From Lysobacter terrestris (GTDB lineage Bacteria > Pseudomonadota > Gammaproteobacteria > Xanthomonadales > Xanthomonadaceae): 64,000 nucleotides of DNA. Below the pieces are notes generated by a model that was not told the origin of the DNA, did no database searches, and worked only from the letters and a program-made list of their open reading frames with translations. Position numbers and translations under genes: made by a program. Below are positions 7,896 through 15,278 of the stretch, piece after piece. Where the stretch lies: assembly GCF_014489475.1 (NCBI RefSeq), contig NZ_CP060820.1, forward strand, positions 2,558,001 to 2,622,000. The letters are read 5' to 3'. Positions within the stretch are counted from its first letter, which is position 1, and every line of letters begins with the position of its first letter.

Positions 7896-8129
7896 TCAAG
7901 CGGCGGGTCTTTTCTTGCCTAAACGTGGCAGCCACTCAATCGCAACGCCGATGAGCGTTGCAATTACTAAGGCTTTACCCACGATCCACCAGTCGAAACC
8001 GGGCCTAAAGATTGCAATCACGACACCAATGATGGTGCCCATGGTGGCGGTGCCCCAAACGGCGTTTCGCGAGCCCCAGTGGGCCAACAGGGCAATTGCC
8101 GAAACAATGAGAAGAATCCACCAGATCAT
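7896..8129 (-). CDS. Cassette C34 small membrane protein
   Basis: 77 residues, three hydrophobic segments (about 2-18, 27-42 and 47-64) and a basic tail GKKRPAA. AGGGGACA precedes the ATG. Function unknown. Confidence 0.75.
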   Translation of the reverse strand: MIWWILLIVSAIALLAHWGSRNAVWGTATMGTIIGVVIAIFRPGFDWWIVGKALVIATLIGVAIEWLPRLGKKRPAA

Positions 8130-8163
8130 GAGCTTTGTCCCCTGCGATGAAGGTGGTTATGGC

Positions 8164-8223
8164 GCCTAACGCCTGAATTAAGCCGAGCCGCGAAGCGGCT
8201 TCGGCTTGAATGAATTGTTAGGC
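8164..8223 (-). repeat. attC of cassette C33
   Basis: 60 bp, boxes GCCTAAC and GTTAGGC, canonical stem. Confidence 0.95.
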
Positions 8224-8490
8224 CGCGAACAGGCCGCCCCGACAAGCGTCGATGTCCAAAACCAGGTCAAGTTTCCGATGGCAGTCCGTGCACTCGAAGA
8301 GGGCGGAGAGCGACTGAGCTGGACGACTGTCGGGGGTTGCATCATTTGCCGGGAATCCTGCACTAGAGATAACAACCAGCTTGCCCTGCCCAATCCACTC
8401 CAGCAGCTTTAACTGGGTCCAATAGTAATCGCCGGGCTGCTGAAACCCGCGCGGGTTTGTCCAGTAGTCACACGAGCGGCAAGTGTTCAT
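8218..8490 (-). CDS. Cassette C33 small zinc-ribbon-like protein
   Basis: 90 residues with two CxxC knuckles, CRSC at 4-7 and CTDC at about 67-70, spaced as in a split zinc ribbon. The segment between holds DYYWTQLKLLEWIGQGKLVVIS. Zinc binding is inferred from the Cys pattern; function unknown. Last Ala and stop come from attC. Confidence 0.78.
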   Translation of the reverse strand: MNTCRSCDYWTNPRGFQQPGDYYWTQLKLLEWIGQGKLVVISSAGFPANDATPDSRPAQSLSALFECTDCHRKLDLVLDIDACRGGLFAA

Positions 8491-8495
8491 TAGCG

Positions 8496-8555
8496 GCCTA
8501 ACGCCTGAATTAAGCCGAGCCGCGAAGCGGCTTCGGCTTGAATGAATTGTTAGGC
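8496..8555 (-). repeat. attC of cassette C32
   Basis: 60 bp, boxes GCCTAAC and GTTAGGC, canonical stem. Confidence 0.95.
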
Positions 8556-9350
8556 CTCTGCCCGGCCACCTGACGCCTTTAGAGCGGCGATAGATTCTGC
8601 CGCGGACTTGAGCTTGGCTTGTCTCTCATGCTGTTCAAGCAGGTCGTCTAGTATCAACTCGATAGCGAGTCGAACTGCGGGAAAGGCATTGAGGCACTCA
8701 GCCTCGGAGAGCGTGTGTACGCCAACGCTCAAAATGCCATAGAGGCTTCGGTTTTGGACGAGGAAGTCTGGCAAGTGGTCCTTGAGGAGCCCAATCCTTT
8801 CGTCCATACGGGCCCGGCTATAAGCGTCCTCGTCCCAACCGGCATCAGTTGAGGCCACGCTGTGGGCGTCGCCAATGAGTGACTCAAAGATGCGGCGGAG
8901 GTAAACGAACGCACCTACGCCAACTCCATGTGTGGCTAGGCCAATTGCTCGAGTTAACTCTTTGGACCTCTCTGGCCCCAGCACTTTGCGGTACTTACGA
9001 AGATCCGGTAGTGCGAGGTCGGCTAGCGATGGGATCTGCCCAATCTTTTGCAGAATGCCCTTGTGCGCTCTAAAGGCAAACAATGCTTGATGGGAATTAT
9101 TCCGTGAGCAGCGAAATAGTAGGGAAAAGATGTAATTGGTGTAGTGTGAGTTTGTACTGTAGTTGTTTTTTCTAGCAGTAAAGACGCTGTGCTGCCCGCA
9201 TTCTGGGCAGTGGAAATCCAATGTACCCTCGAACTGTTCCAGCGAAAAGAACCCATTCTGCTTCTCGTCGTCGTACTGAAACTGCTCGTACAGAGGAACA
9301 GTAAGGCAGAAGTCCTTTGCTGGAGGAAACCTCGGTAGCTCAGAGGTCAT
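8550..9350 (-). CDS. Cassette C32 zinc-knuckle protein with helical C-terminal domain
   Basis: 266 residues from the ATG at 9350, which has AAGGA seven bases upstream; an ATG at 9368 is in frame. The N-terminal part has HCPECGQHSVF and a second Cys-containing stretch (LLFRCSRNNSH). The C-terminal part is helical, with GVGAFVYLRRIFESLIGDA, RMDERIGLLKDHLPDFL and LYGILSVGVHTLSEAECLNAFPAVRLAIELILDDL. The layout (Cys knuckle plus HEPN-like helices) recalls DUF4145-type proteins, but this is only a resemblance. It is one of the largest cassette proteins. Confidence 0.8.
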   Translation of the reverse strand: MTSELPRFPPAKDFCLTVPLYEQFQYDDEKQNGFFSLEQFEGTLDFHCPECGQHSVFTARKNNYSTNSHYTNYIFSLLFRCSRNNSHQALFAFRAHKGILQKIGQIPSLADLALPDLRKYRKVLGPERSKELTRAIGLATHGVGVGAFVYLRRIFESLIGDAHSVASTDAGWDEDAYSRARMDERIGLLKDHLPDFLVQNRSLYGILSVGVHTLSEAECLNAFPAVRLAIELILDDLLEQHERQAKLKSAAESIAALKASGGRAEA

Positions 9351-9387
9351 GGGTTTTTCCTTGGACATACGATGTCATCCACCAGAG

Positions 9388-9447
9388 GCCTAACGCCTGA
9401 ATTAAGCCGAGCCGCGAAGCGGCTTCGGCTTGAATGAATTGTTAGGT
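9388..9447 (-). repeat. attC of cassette C31
   Basis: 60 bp, boxes GCCTAAC and GTTAGGT, canonical stem. Confidence 0.95.
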
Positions 9448-9451
9448 GACG

Positions 9452-9739
9452 CTAGCGCCACTGGTACGACGCGCCTCTTGCGAGTTGCTGGCAGGCCAGT
9501 GGTGATAGCCACGGGAAGCGTTCCGAGAGGGCGGCCTCAGCAGCGACGGCACCAGACGCAAGGTTATCAGTGGAAAGCCAGATATCGCGATTACAGGCGG
9601 CAGCCCATATCTGCTCTAGAAGTGTGCGACCGTCAGGGTCCGACGCCAAAGCGCCCGAAACGCTAGGGACAAACTTCCAGGGCATGCTCCAGGAATCAAA
9701 GCCTTCCACTGCCTTTACAACGTTTGCCGGACTGTCCAT
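9452..9739 (-). CDS. Cassette C31 protein of unknown function
   Basis: 95 residues, soluble. Starts MDSPANVVKAVEGFDSWSMPWKFVPSVSGALASDPDGRTLLEQIWAAACNRDIWLSTDNLASG; no motif recognised. The neighbouring box GTTAGGT lies about seven bases before the ATG and may act as ribosome binding sequence. Confidence 0.7.
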   Translation of the reverse strand: MDSPANVVKAVEGFDSWSMPWKFVPSVSGALASDPDGRTLLEQIWAAACNRDIWLSTDNLASGAVAAEAALSERFPWLSPLACQQLARGASYQWR

Positions 9740-9745
9740 TGCGGC

Positions 9746-9805
9746 ACCTAACGCCTGAATTAAGCCGAGCCGCGAAGCGGCTTCGGCTTGAATGAATTGT
9801 TAGGG
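9746..9805 (-). repeat. attC of cassette C30
   Basis: 60 bp, boxes ACCTAAC and GTTAGGG, canonical stem. Confidence 0.95.
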
Positions 9806-10150
9806 CTCAACCGACGTGACGTCAGTTGCCTGATTGCCCCGCCACTTTGACGACAAATAGATCGATGCACATCCAGCGACGGTTAGTAACAAGGAGTAGG
9901 AGTTGATCATAAGAACGCCAACAAAGTTGAGAACAGCTATGGCAGTCGAGTCATCGCTCCAAAGGTTTCTATGCACCACCAAGTCGTAACAGAACTTGAT
10001 AGCGCCGGCGAAGGCAGCAACTGCATAGACGCAGATTGCAATGGATTTCCACATGGGCCGATTGCCTCGAATGAAGGCATAACGCACCAGGAGGCCGGAT
10101 GCGAAAAGCGCTCCCAAGCCGGCAGTAATCACGAGTGTATATACGAACAC
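9800..10150 (-). CDS. Cassette C30 membrane protein
   Basis: 116 residues from a GTG at 10150 preceded by AGGGGGAG; the open frame extends upstream through attC but that part would only translate attC. Three hydrophobic helices are visible (YTLVITAGLGALFASGLLV, SIAICVYAVAAFAGAI, LNFVGVLMINSYSLLLTVAG). Function unknown. Terminal Pro and stop come from the R'' box CCCTAAC. Confidence 0.72.
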   Translation of the reverse strand: MFVYTLVITAGLGALFASGLLVRYAFIRGNRPMWKSIAICVYAVAAFAGAIKFCYDLVVHRNLWSDDSTAIAVLNFVGVLMINSYSLLLTVAGCASIYLSSKWRGNQATDVTSVEP

Positions 10151-10167
10151 GAGTACTCCCCCTTGAG

Positions 10168-10227
10168 GCCTAACGCCTGAATTAAGCCGAGCCGCGAAGC
10201 GGCTTCGGCTTGAATGAATTGTTAGGC
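10168..10227 (-). repeat. attC of cassette C29
   Basis: 60 bp, boxes GCCTAAC and GTTAGGC, canonical stem. Confidence 0.95.
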
Positions 10228-10232
10228 CCCAG

Positions 10233-10547
10233 CTACAGCCGGGAACCGAACGCAAACCAAAGAATGTTGAGCCACACGAGGACCGAACCGGTTGCGCCGA
10301 GCCAAAAGAAGATGAGTTTGGCTGACCGTAAGGGTGAAGGTGATGCTGTCCCAAACCAAGATAAGTACCAAAGCGGCATAAAACAGAGCCAAGTGCCGAG
10401 AGGCGGAATGAGGGCCCACGCCGGAACGGACTGAATGGATCCTTGTTGGTGAGGGTAGAGGAACTCCGCAAGAAACGCCGTGGCGAACAGCGTCTCAGCG
10501 ACTAGCAGGTAGCGACGGTTCTGGCTGATTAATTCGATAGCCTTCAT
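10233..10547 (-). CDS. Cassette C29 membrane protein
   Basis: 104 residues, three hydrophobic segments (about 13-29, 43-63 and 79-99). The ATG follows the attC box GTTAGGC by only four bases, so the box itself may act as ribosome binding sequence. Function unknown. Confidence 0.75.
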   Translation of the reverse strand: MKAIELISQNRRYLLVAETLFATAFLAEFLYPHQQGSIQSVPAWALIPPLGTWLCFMPLWYLSWFGTASPSPLRSAKLIFFWLGATGSVLVWLNILWFAFGSRL

Positions 10548-10550
10548 GGG

Positions 10551-10610
10551 GCCTAACGCCTGAATTAAGCCGAGCCGCGAAGCGGCTTCGGCTTGAATGA
10601 ATTGTTAGGC
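10551..10610 (-). repeat. attC of cassette C28
   Basis: 60 bp, boxes GCCTAAC and GTTAGGC, canonical stem. Confidence 0.95.
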
Positions 10611-10617
10611 CCCGCCA

Positions 10618-10875
10618 TCACAGCAGCAACTGAGCCCGAAGATTGGAAATGTTGACATCATGGTTTTGCACGAATACCTCCTCACTAGTTTGCTGAGTGA
10701 GGTTCTCGTAGGTCTCGAAGCCGAGCCCATAACCATTTGCCCAAGTGATCACATCCCCAACCTCAAGGTCCCAGCCGGAGGTCAGCTCAATGATGGTGAA
10801 ACCGCTGTCCTCCGTGGCGATAGCAACCATGCCACGATGGGGGTTGATAGCAGCAACTTTGCCTTTCCGTCGCAT
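10618..10875 (-). CDS. Cassette C28 conserved small protein, OB-fold-like
   Basis: 85 residues. MRRKGKVAAINPHRGMVAIATEDSGFTIIELTSGWDLEVGDVITWANGYGLG reads as a small beta barrel of the OB/CSD-like kind (repeated short strands, GDVI turn), and VQNHDVNISNLRAQLLL forms the tail. A strong AGGAGG precedes the ATG. I recall similar short hypotheticals in other proteobacteria; no function can be given. Confidence 0.8.
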   Translation of the reverse strand: MRRKGKVAAINPHRGMVAIATEDSGFTIIELTSGWDLEVGDVITWANGYGLGFETYENLTQQTSEEVFVQNHDVNISNLRAQLLL

Positions 10876-10890
10876 GGTGCCTCCTGCGGG

Positions 10891-10950
10891 GCCTAACGCC
10901 TGAATTAAGCCGAGCCGCGAAGCGGCTTCGGCTTGAATGAATTGTTAGGG
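10891..10950 (-). repeat. attC of cassette C27
   Basis: 60 bp, boxes GCCTAAC and GTTAGGG, canonical stem. Confidence 0.95.
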
Positions 10951-11198
10951 CGCAATGTACCAAGGCGGGAGGACCTCCGGGAGGCAGACTGGCTCAACGC
11001 CTTGCCCGGTGAAGCCGATTGGCTCGGGCGCCACACGGAAGTGGCGCGATGAAACGCTGGCTGGAGCGAAAGTGCCCGGGACGGCAGGTGCCGCATGAAA
11101 TCTCGGGCGCAACGGCGAGCCGAGGCAAGCACGAGTCGCTAGGCGAGGAGAGTGGCGTTCGCAAACAACCTAGCTGTTGAAACGGACTGCTTTGAGCG
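10951..11198 (-). other. ORF-less cassette C27
   Basis: 248 bp. The only sizeable minus-strand frame (10905-11132) runs into attC and is rich in Arg and Ser, so I do not call it a gene. The shared block series of C40/C43/C25 is not obvious here. Holds GGCGAGCCGAGGC and GGCTGGAGCGAAAG phrases of unknown meaning. Confidence 0.7.
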
Positions 11199-11258
11199 GC
11201 CTAACGCCTGAATTAAGCCGAGCCGCGAAGCGGCTTCGGCTTGAATGAATTGTTAGGC
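11199..11258 (-). repeat. attC of cassette C26
   Basis: 60 bp, boxes GCCTAAC and GTTAGGC, canonical stem. Confidence 0.95.
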
Positions 11259-11675
11259 CTCATTGTAGACCTGCAGCAGAGATGGCTCTTGGGAGCTAGC
11301 AGCAATATGCACAAGTACCGTCCGCTGTAGCTCGACCTCGCCGTGATCAGCATGGTGCTTTGCGAAAGAGAAGACCTCGGATAGTGATTCGTTCTCGTGC
11401 CATGAGGTCATGACAAATTGGTCATCCGGGATGTCGCCGTAATCAAAAGCTCGAAGGTTTGCCATATCTACGGAATCGTCCCAGGAGCTGCAGCCATAGC
11501 CCCAAGCCATCATAAACAGGCAGCCGGAACGGACGAGCCAATCGCTCACCTCATCTTGCCAGTCCGTCGGGACGGCTTGCTCCGCTATTACTACGGCGCG
11601 GAATGGCGATCGGGCACCCAAGTCTGGTGGGGTTGAGCCGCGAGCGAGATGTATGTAAGTGGGAGTGCTTGGCAT
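11253..11675 (-). CDS. Cassette C26 soluble protein of unknown function
   Basis: 140 residues from the ATG at 11675; the longer frame upstream only translates attC. Sequence FRAVVIAEQAVPTDWQDEVSDWLVRSGCLFMMAWGYGCSSWDDSVDMANLRAFDYGDIPDDQFVMTSWHENESLSEVFSFAKHHA looks like a complete small alpha/beta domain with conserved Trp, Cys and His. I believe similar proteins are common in integron cassettes but cannot name a function. Terminal Ala and stop from attC. Confidence 0.78.
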   Translation of the reverse strand: MPSTPTYIHLARGSTPPDLGARSPFRAVVIAEQAVPTDWQDEVSDWLVRSGCLFMMAWGYGCSSWDDSVDMANLRAFDYGDIPDDQFVMTSWHENESLSEVFSFAKHHADHGEVELQRTVLVHIAASSQEPSLLQVYNEA

Positions 11676-11678
11676 GAG

Positions 11679-11748
11679 GCCTAACGCCTGAGTTAACCCG
11701 AAAACAATCGCGTAGCGATTGGTTTTCGGGTTGAACGAATTGTTAGGC
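11679..11748 (-). repeat. attC of cassette C25, 70-bp divergent type
   Basis: 70 bp, boxes GCCTAAC and GTTAGGC. The stem is AACCCGAAAACAATCGC with GCGATTGGTTTTCGGGTT around a GTA loop, a different family from the canonical attC. Confidence 0.92.
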
Positions 11749-12034
11749 GGTGACTGCCCGAGGTGTATCCACGACCGAACGGTCACCGCCGCCGCCCAGA
11801 ACTTTACCGGACCGGATGCTCAAGCGCAGCGACAAGGGCTTGCCCTGGATAGCTCGATGCGGGGTGTCACCGAAGCCGCTGGCAACCGGGACGCCGTGAT
11901 GCACGAGGATGAGTGGGGGGCGAGATCAATGACGATCGCGACAAACTTGAAGGCCGCTTACCGGGGCCGACCGTTGACGATCGTGGAACTGCTGCCGAAG
12001 GAACATGCGAGGAAATAGAACCTCCCGCAGCACC
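11749..12034 (-). other. ORF-less cassette C25, block family
   Basis: 286 bp, no convincing ORF. The left end has GGTGACTGCCCGAGG and a GGTGAC/GTCACC inverted repeat about 40 bp apart. Then come TTTACCGGA, TCACCGAAGCCGC, ACCGGGGCCGACCGTTGA, GATCG, CCGAAGGAACA and a right end identical to C40. The shared block order with C40 and C43 despite heavy divergence between blocks suggests constraint on a structure or site. Confidence 0.8.
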
Positions 12035-12094
12035 GCCTAACGCTCAAGGTAACCCGAGCCGCGAAGCGGCTTCGGGTTGAGTGCGTAGTTATGC
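12035..12094 (-). repeat. attC of cassette C24, divergent
   Basis: 60 bp, boxes GCCTAAC and GTTATGC. The outer arms are GGTAACCCG and CGGGTTGAGTGCG instead of the canonical ones; the inner stem is canonical. Same type as 16083-16142. Confidence 0.92.
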
Positions 12095-12370
12095 GGGGCT
12101 GGCGACGATGCTGGCATGGTCTGGCCGAAGCGCTCCGAATAACTCGATGGGCCGATACGGTACCAGCTTGCCGGACCACGCTGTACCCGGACGCCCAAAG
12201 GCGAAGTGGCTCCGGAGCCGCAAGCGAGTCGAGTGCGATGGGCTGTCAGGTCTAGGCCGGAGCGGGGGAGTTGCCGACGCCTTGTCACTGAAGGCTACTT
12301 GCCGGAGCTAGGCCTAAACGATGCGGGGTTGTTGCTCAGGAGCGAGCGACGGCAATGCAGACCCAGCACC
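12095..12370 (-). other. ORF-less cassette C24
   Basis: 276 bp, no ORF. Shares with C14 the left end GGGGCTGGC, the block CCGATACGGTACCA, CTTGCCGGAC, a TACCCGGA block and the right end ACCCAGCACCG. C14 and C24 also share the same divergent attC type, so they are paralogous cassettes that have drifted apart. Confidence 0.78.
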
Positions 12371-12430
12371 GTATAACGCCTGAATTAAGCCGAGCCGCGA
12401 AGCGGCTTCGGCTTGAATGAATTGTTAGGC
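12371..12430 (-). repeat. attC of cassette C23
   Basis: 60 bp, boxes GTATAAC and GTTAGGC, canonical stem. Confidence 0.95.
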
Positions 12431-12802
12431 GCCACCGGGCTTGCCGGCAGCTCCCTCTGTTTCAGTCTTTTCGGTGTCGATAACGGAAAAACTGGATGCC
12501 TTGTCCAAGACGCGCTCCAACTCCGAGGCTGTTAAACCCTCCGCGTGAACAACGGTGTTGTCCTTGGTAGTGATAATGACTTTGCGGCCAGACCTGCTCT
12601 TGATATACGCCACAAGGACTGCCGCTAGGCCGCCCCACATTGATGCAGCGCCAACGGCCTGGACAATTTCGACAATGCCGGCAGATGCCATTGGCACCCC
12701 GGCGCGTGTCTCTCGCATCTCATACCTGACATTGTGTTCGTTGAGCAGTTTAACGAACGGACCAAAGCTGTTCCGGAAGACGTGAGCTTGAAGAGTAGTC
12801 AT
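12425..12802 (-). CDS. Cassette C23 protein, resembles an effector-associated small component
   Basis: 125 residues: an N-terminal soluble part with FGPFVKLLNEHNVRYEMRETRAG, a hydrophobic helix (about 43-66, VEIVQAVGAASMWGGLAAVLVAYI) and a C-terminal beta-alpha unit KVIITTKDNTVVHAEGLTASELERVLDKA. The plan recalls the EACC1-like components reported beside trypsin/caspase-type conflict systems; the match is by eye and weak. AAGGA precedes the ATG. Terminal Ala and stop from attC. Confidence 0.72.
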   Translation of the reverse strand: MTTLQAHVFRNSFGPFVKLLNEHNVRYEMRETRAGVPMASAGIVEIVQAVGAASMWGGLAAVLVAYIKSRSGRKVIITTKDNTVVHAEGLTASELERVLDKASSFSVIDTEKTETEGAAGKPGGA

Positions 12803-12844
12803 TGGGTGTCCTTACCGATCAGATTGCGATGTGCTTCACGTGGC

Positions 12845-12914
12845 GCCTAACGCCTGAGTTAAGCCGAAAACAATCGCGTAGCGATTGGTTTTCGGCTTGA
12901 ACGAATTGTTAGGC
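12845..12914 (-). repeat. attC of cassette C22, 70-bp divergent type
   Basis: 70 bp, boxes GCCTAAC and GTTAGGC. Stem AAGCCGAAAACAATCGC with GCGATTGGTTTTCGGCTT; compared with 11679-11748 the third base pair is changed on both sides. Confidence 0.92.
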
Positions 12915-13248
12915 GGCCAGACTCCGAGGAAACCGTGAGCCCACAAAAGCCGTTACGTGAAGCCCCGGAATACAAACCGCCCACCTTGAACTTGCCGGCC
13001 GAAGCCGACACCGGAGCAGTCTGCCAGAAGGCAAGCCGCGCGCGTAAGCGGGCGGCGTGAGAAGCGGGCTTGGGTAGCGACAACAACGATGATGCAGCCG
13101 TGCGCGGGCCGAAGAACCAACAGATGCCAGCGACGCTGGAAGCGGACGGCGTGATGGAGCGAGAGTGCCGGAGTGCGGCTGGCTTGCGCGAAAGACTTGC
13201 AAGTAGCGGTGATGCCAGAGCCTTACCCACCGAAGAAGGCTCTTTGCC
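12915..13248 (-). other. ORF-less cassette C22
   Basis: 334 bp without a credible gene. Carries the GC-rich block AGCCGCGCGCGTAAGCGGGC also present in C40, plus CCGGCCGAAGCCGACACCGGAG and CCTTACCCACCGAAG phrases. A TTG-started 97-codon frame ends in attC but is Arg/Ser/Pro-rich and not shared as protein with C40. Confidence 0.75.
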
Positions 13249-13308
13249 GCCTAACGCCTGAATTAAGCCGAGCCGCGAAGCGGCTTCGGCTTGAATGAAT
13301 TGTTAGCC
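13249..13308 (-). repeat. attC of cassette C21
   Basis: 60 bp, boxes GCCTAAC and GTTAGCC, canonical stem. Confidence 0.95.
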
Positions 13309-13740
13309 ACCAGGCCGGATCAGTTGGACCACGGGCTCTTTGTCTAGTGGCAGCCAAATTACAGTAACCGGCAGCGCGACGCTTCGCTTGTCGCCGATTG
13401 CCACTTGGGTATACGGCGAGCGAAGTTTCGCGCGATACGCCGCGACCGAAACCCGCCTCACTTTGAACTTGCACTCATCCTCGTAGATGCGCCCCTTTCC
13501 GGAGTAGGTGCTGAAGTACACGGGAATGACGTACCGGCCCTTGGAATCCGTGACCGCTAGAGCGGGGCCGGCGGGACCTTCAAGTTCGGACCACGAGATG
13601 CCCACGGCCGTGTCGGCCAGCGGCGCCCCTGCTTTGTCGGTGACGACGCCGGTGAATGTCCGGAAGTCATCCGCACACCGCGCTACAGCAGGCTGCAAAG
13701 TTGCGGCGAAAAGAACAACAAGAGCGAAGAGGTATCTCAT
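13303..13740 (-). CDS. Cassette C21 secreted protein with carboxypeptidase-regulatory-like domain
   Basis: 145 residues. Signal peptide to about residue 22 (LQPAVARCADD). The next segment, FTGVVTDKAGAPLADTAVGISWSELEG...AVTDSKGRYVIPVYF, has the classic pattern of the CarboxypepD-regulatory/CNA-B-like beta sandwich (GxVTDxxGxPLxxxxV, TDxxGxY). Probably periplasmic or surface-exposed. Terminal Gly and stop from the R'' box GGCTAAC. Confidence 0.82.
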   Translation of the reverse strand: MRYLFALVVLFAATLQPAVARCADDFRTFTGVVTDKAGAPLADTAVGISWSELEGPAGPALAVTDSKGRYVIPVYFSTYSGKGRIYEDECKFKVRRVSVAAYRAKLRSPYTQVAIGDKRSVALPVTVIWLPLDKEPVVQLIRPGG

Positions 13741-13743
13741 GGT

Positions 13744-13803
13744 GGCTAACGCCTGAATTAAGCCGAGCCGCGAAGCGGCTTCGGCTTGAATGAATTGTTA
13801 GGC
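13744..13803 (-). repeat. attC of cassette C20
   Basis: 60 bp, boxes GGCTAAC and GTTAGGC, canonical stem. Confidence 0.95.
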
Positions 13804-14259
13804 CCCAGACTGGAGCCGTTGGAGCAGCGTGATTGCATCGTCGTGGCCCTGTGCTGCAGCCAGCTCCAATAGAGCTACCCCTTGCTCCTCAGTAGCAGGG
13901 CGCACTTGGTTGGTTACAAGTAACTCCCCTAGTCGATACTGAGCCGCCGAATCGCCTTTTGCTGCAGCTCGGCGTAGCCAGATTGCCGCCTCGTCAAGAT
14001 CACGGTGGGCTCCGAAGCCGAAGGCGATCATGCTGCCCAGATAGAACTCCGCTCGCGTAAATCCTTGCGCCGCGGAGCGCCTGTACCAAGCAACGGATAG
14101 CTCTCTGTCCCGAATATCCAGTGTGCCATCATCCAGGCTGTCTGCCAGTAGGCATTGAGCGGCAGCGTCACCAGTCTCAGCTAGGCGTGTCAGGAAGTCG
14201 CGAGCCTCCGCCGGAGTCATAGAAGCGACTTTTTCCACAAGGTCGAAGTAGTAATCCAT
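13798..14259 (-). CDS. Cassette C20 Sel1-like repeat protein
   Basis: 153 residues made of about three Sel1-like repeats: AETGDAAAQCLLADSLDDG, AWYRRSAAQGFTRAEFYLGSMIAFG and IWLRRAAAKGDSAAQYRLGELLVTN, followed by LELAAAQGHDDAITLL. Such solenoids mediate protein-protein contacts. No signal peptide, so probably cytoplasmic. The ATG is four bases from the attC box GTTAGGC. Terminal Ala and stop from attC. Confidence 0.85.
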   Translation of the reverse strand: MDYYFDLVEKVASMTPAEARDFLTRLAETGDAAAQCLLADSLDDGTLDIRDRELSVAWYRRSAAQGFTRAEFYLGSMIAFGFGAHRDLDEAAIWLRRAAAKGDSAAQYRLGELLVTNQVRPATEEQGVALLELAAAQGHDDAITLLQRLQSGA

Positions 14260-14262
14260 GGG

Positions 14263-14322
14263 GCCTAACGCCTGAATTAAGCCGAGCCGCGAAGCGGCTT
14301 CGGCTTGAATGAATTGTTAGGC
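14263..14322 (-). repeat. attC of cassette C19
   Basis: 60 bp, boxes GCCTAAC and GTTAGGC, canonical stem. Confidence 0.95.
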
Positions 14323-14524
14323 CGCAGCCAACCCGCGAACTGACCGACTGTGGCCTTGCCGAAAGACTATCAGCGGAACGGCCCGTAAGCCGATGACAGA
14401 ACAGCTTCCCCGACGCGGCGCTTTACCCGGAACGCTTGATGCGCGATGCCGGACGAAGCGATGCAAGCACAATCCCGAAAACCCCGCCGAAGCCAAAGCC
14501 CGAGATGGAACAGGTTTTGGTGCG
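14323..14524 (-). other. ORF-less cassette C19, copy 2 of a triplicated cassette
   Basis: Differs from C50 at roughly seven positions and from C12 at roughly eight over about 202 bp. No ORF. The high identity between separated copies points to recent duplication by cassette excision and re-insertion. Confidence 0.8.
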
Positions 14525-14584
14525 GCCTAACGCCTGAATTAAGCCGAGCCGCGAAGCGGCTTCGGCTTGAATGAATTGTTAGGT
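14525..14584 (-). repeat. attC of cassette C18
   Basis: 60 bp, boxes GCCTAAC and GTTAGGT, canonical stem. Confidence 0.95.
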
Positions 14585-14836
14585 GGCAGCCGGGTCATCC
14601 GAAGCCAACGTTACGACAAGCGATCGCTCACCCTGGAGAATCGTATCGTAGAGATCCTCCTCAGCGGGAATCCACGTGGATGAGGTTGCAGTGGCGTCGC
14701 GGAGTTGCAGGAAATCCAATGCCGGTAGAACGAGAGCGCCGCCGAGGCGTAGTGCAGTTTCACCAGCGATCTCCTCAATCGAGGTTCCGTCCGGGAACTC
14801 GTACTCTGCTTGAATCAGTAGTCGGAATCTTTTCAT
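14579..14836 (-). CDS. Cassette C18 protein of unknown function
   Basis: 85 residues, soluble: MKRFRLLIQAEYEFPDGTSIEEIAGETALRLGGALVLPALDFLQLRDATATSSTWIPAEEDL. A beta strand followed by an amphipathic helix at the start; no motif known to me. The attC sequence GTTAGGTGGC directly before ATG supplies an AGGTGG ribosome binding sequence. Terminal Thr and stop from R'' ACCTAAC. Confidence 0.75.
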   Translation of the reverse strand: MKRFRLLIQAEYEFPDGTSIEEIAGETALRLGGALVLPALDFLQLRDATATSSTWIPAEEDLYDTILQGERSLVVTLASDDPAAT

Positions 14837-14839
14837 GCC

Positions 14840-14899
14840 ACCTAACGCCTGAATTAAGCCGAGCCGCGAAGCGGCTTCGGCTTGAATGAATTGTTAGGC
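14840..14899 (-). repeat. attC of cassette C17
   Basis: 60 bp, boxes ACCTAAC and GTTAGGC, canonical stem. Confidence 0.95.
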
Positions 14900-15208
14900 C
14901 GCAGCATGGCGGTGTCGGCGCCAGTACACAAGGAATGCTGTCAGCGCGGCGTATGCCAGAAGCAGAAATGCAACGCCAAAGGTGCCGAAGAGTGGCCCGG
15001 CGATAGAGTCCGAGGGTGAAACCCAGGTCTGTAGAAACAGATTGAAGGCAAAGACGACGGAAAGGATTAATGCCAGGAATGAGAAGCGTGCGAGCTTGTA
15101 CGCGGCACTAGAACTGGCGGGTCGCTTCTTGTGCCAATGAATGATGACGAAAGTATTGGCGGAGATTGCGCCAATGATCAACGTAAGGATTGTCAGCGAG
15201 GTAAACAT
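14894..15208 (-). CDS. Cassette C17 membrane protein
   Basis: 104 residues with three hydrophobic helices (about 4-24, 42-64 and 72-95) and a basic C-terminus RRHRHAAA. AGAAG precedes the ATG. Function unknown. Confidence 0.75.
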   Translation of the reverse strand: MFTSLTILTLIIGAISANTFVIIHWHKKRPASSSAAYKLARFSFLALILSVVFAFNLFLQTWVSPSDSIAGPLFGTFGVAFLLLAYAALTAFLVYWRRHRHAAA

Positions 15209-15218
15209 TTCTTCTGCG

Positions 15219-15278
15219 GCCTAACGCCTGAATTAAGCCGAGCCGCGAAGCGGCTTCGGCTTGAATGAATTGTTAGGC
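15219..15278 (-). repeat. attC of cassette C16
   Basis: 60 bp, boxes GCCTAAC and GTTAGGC, canonical stem. Confidence 0.95.

Noticed and set aside
12909-13202. 97-codon TTG-started frame in cassette C22
   Set aside because: Ends in the attC stop like real cassette genes, but the start is poor, composition is shadow-like and the block shared with C40 is not read in a conserved frame.
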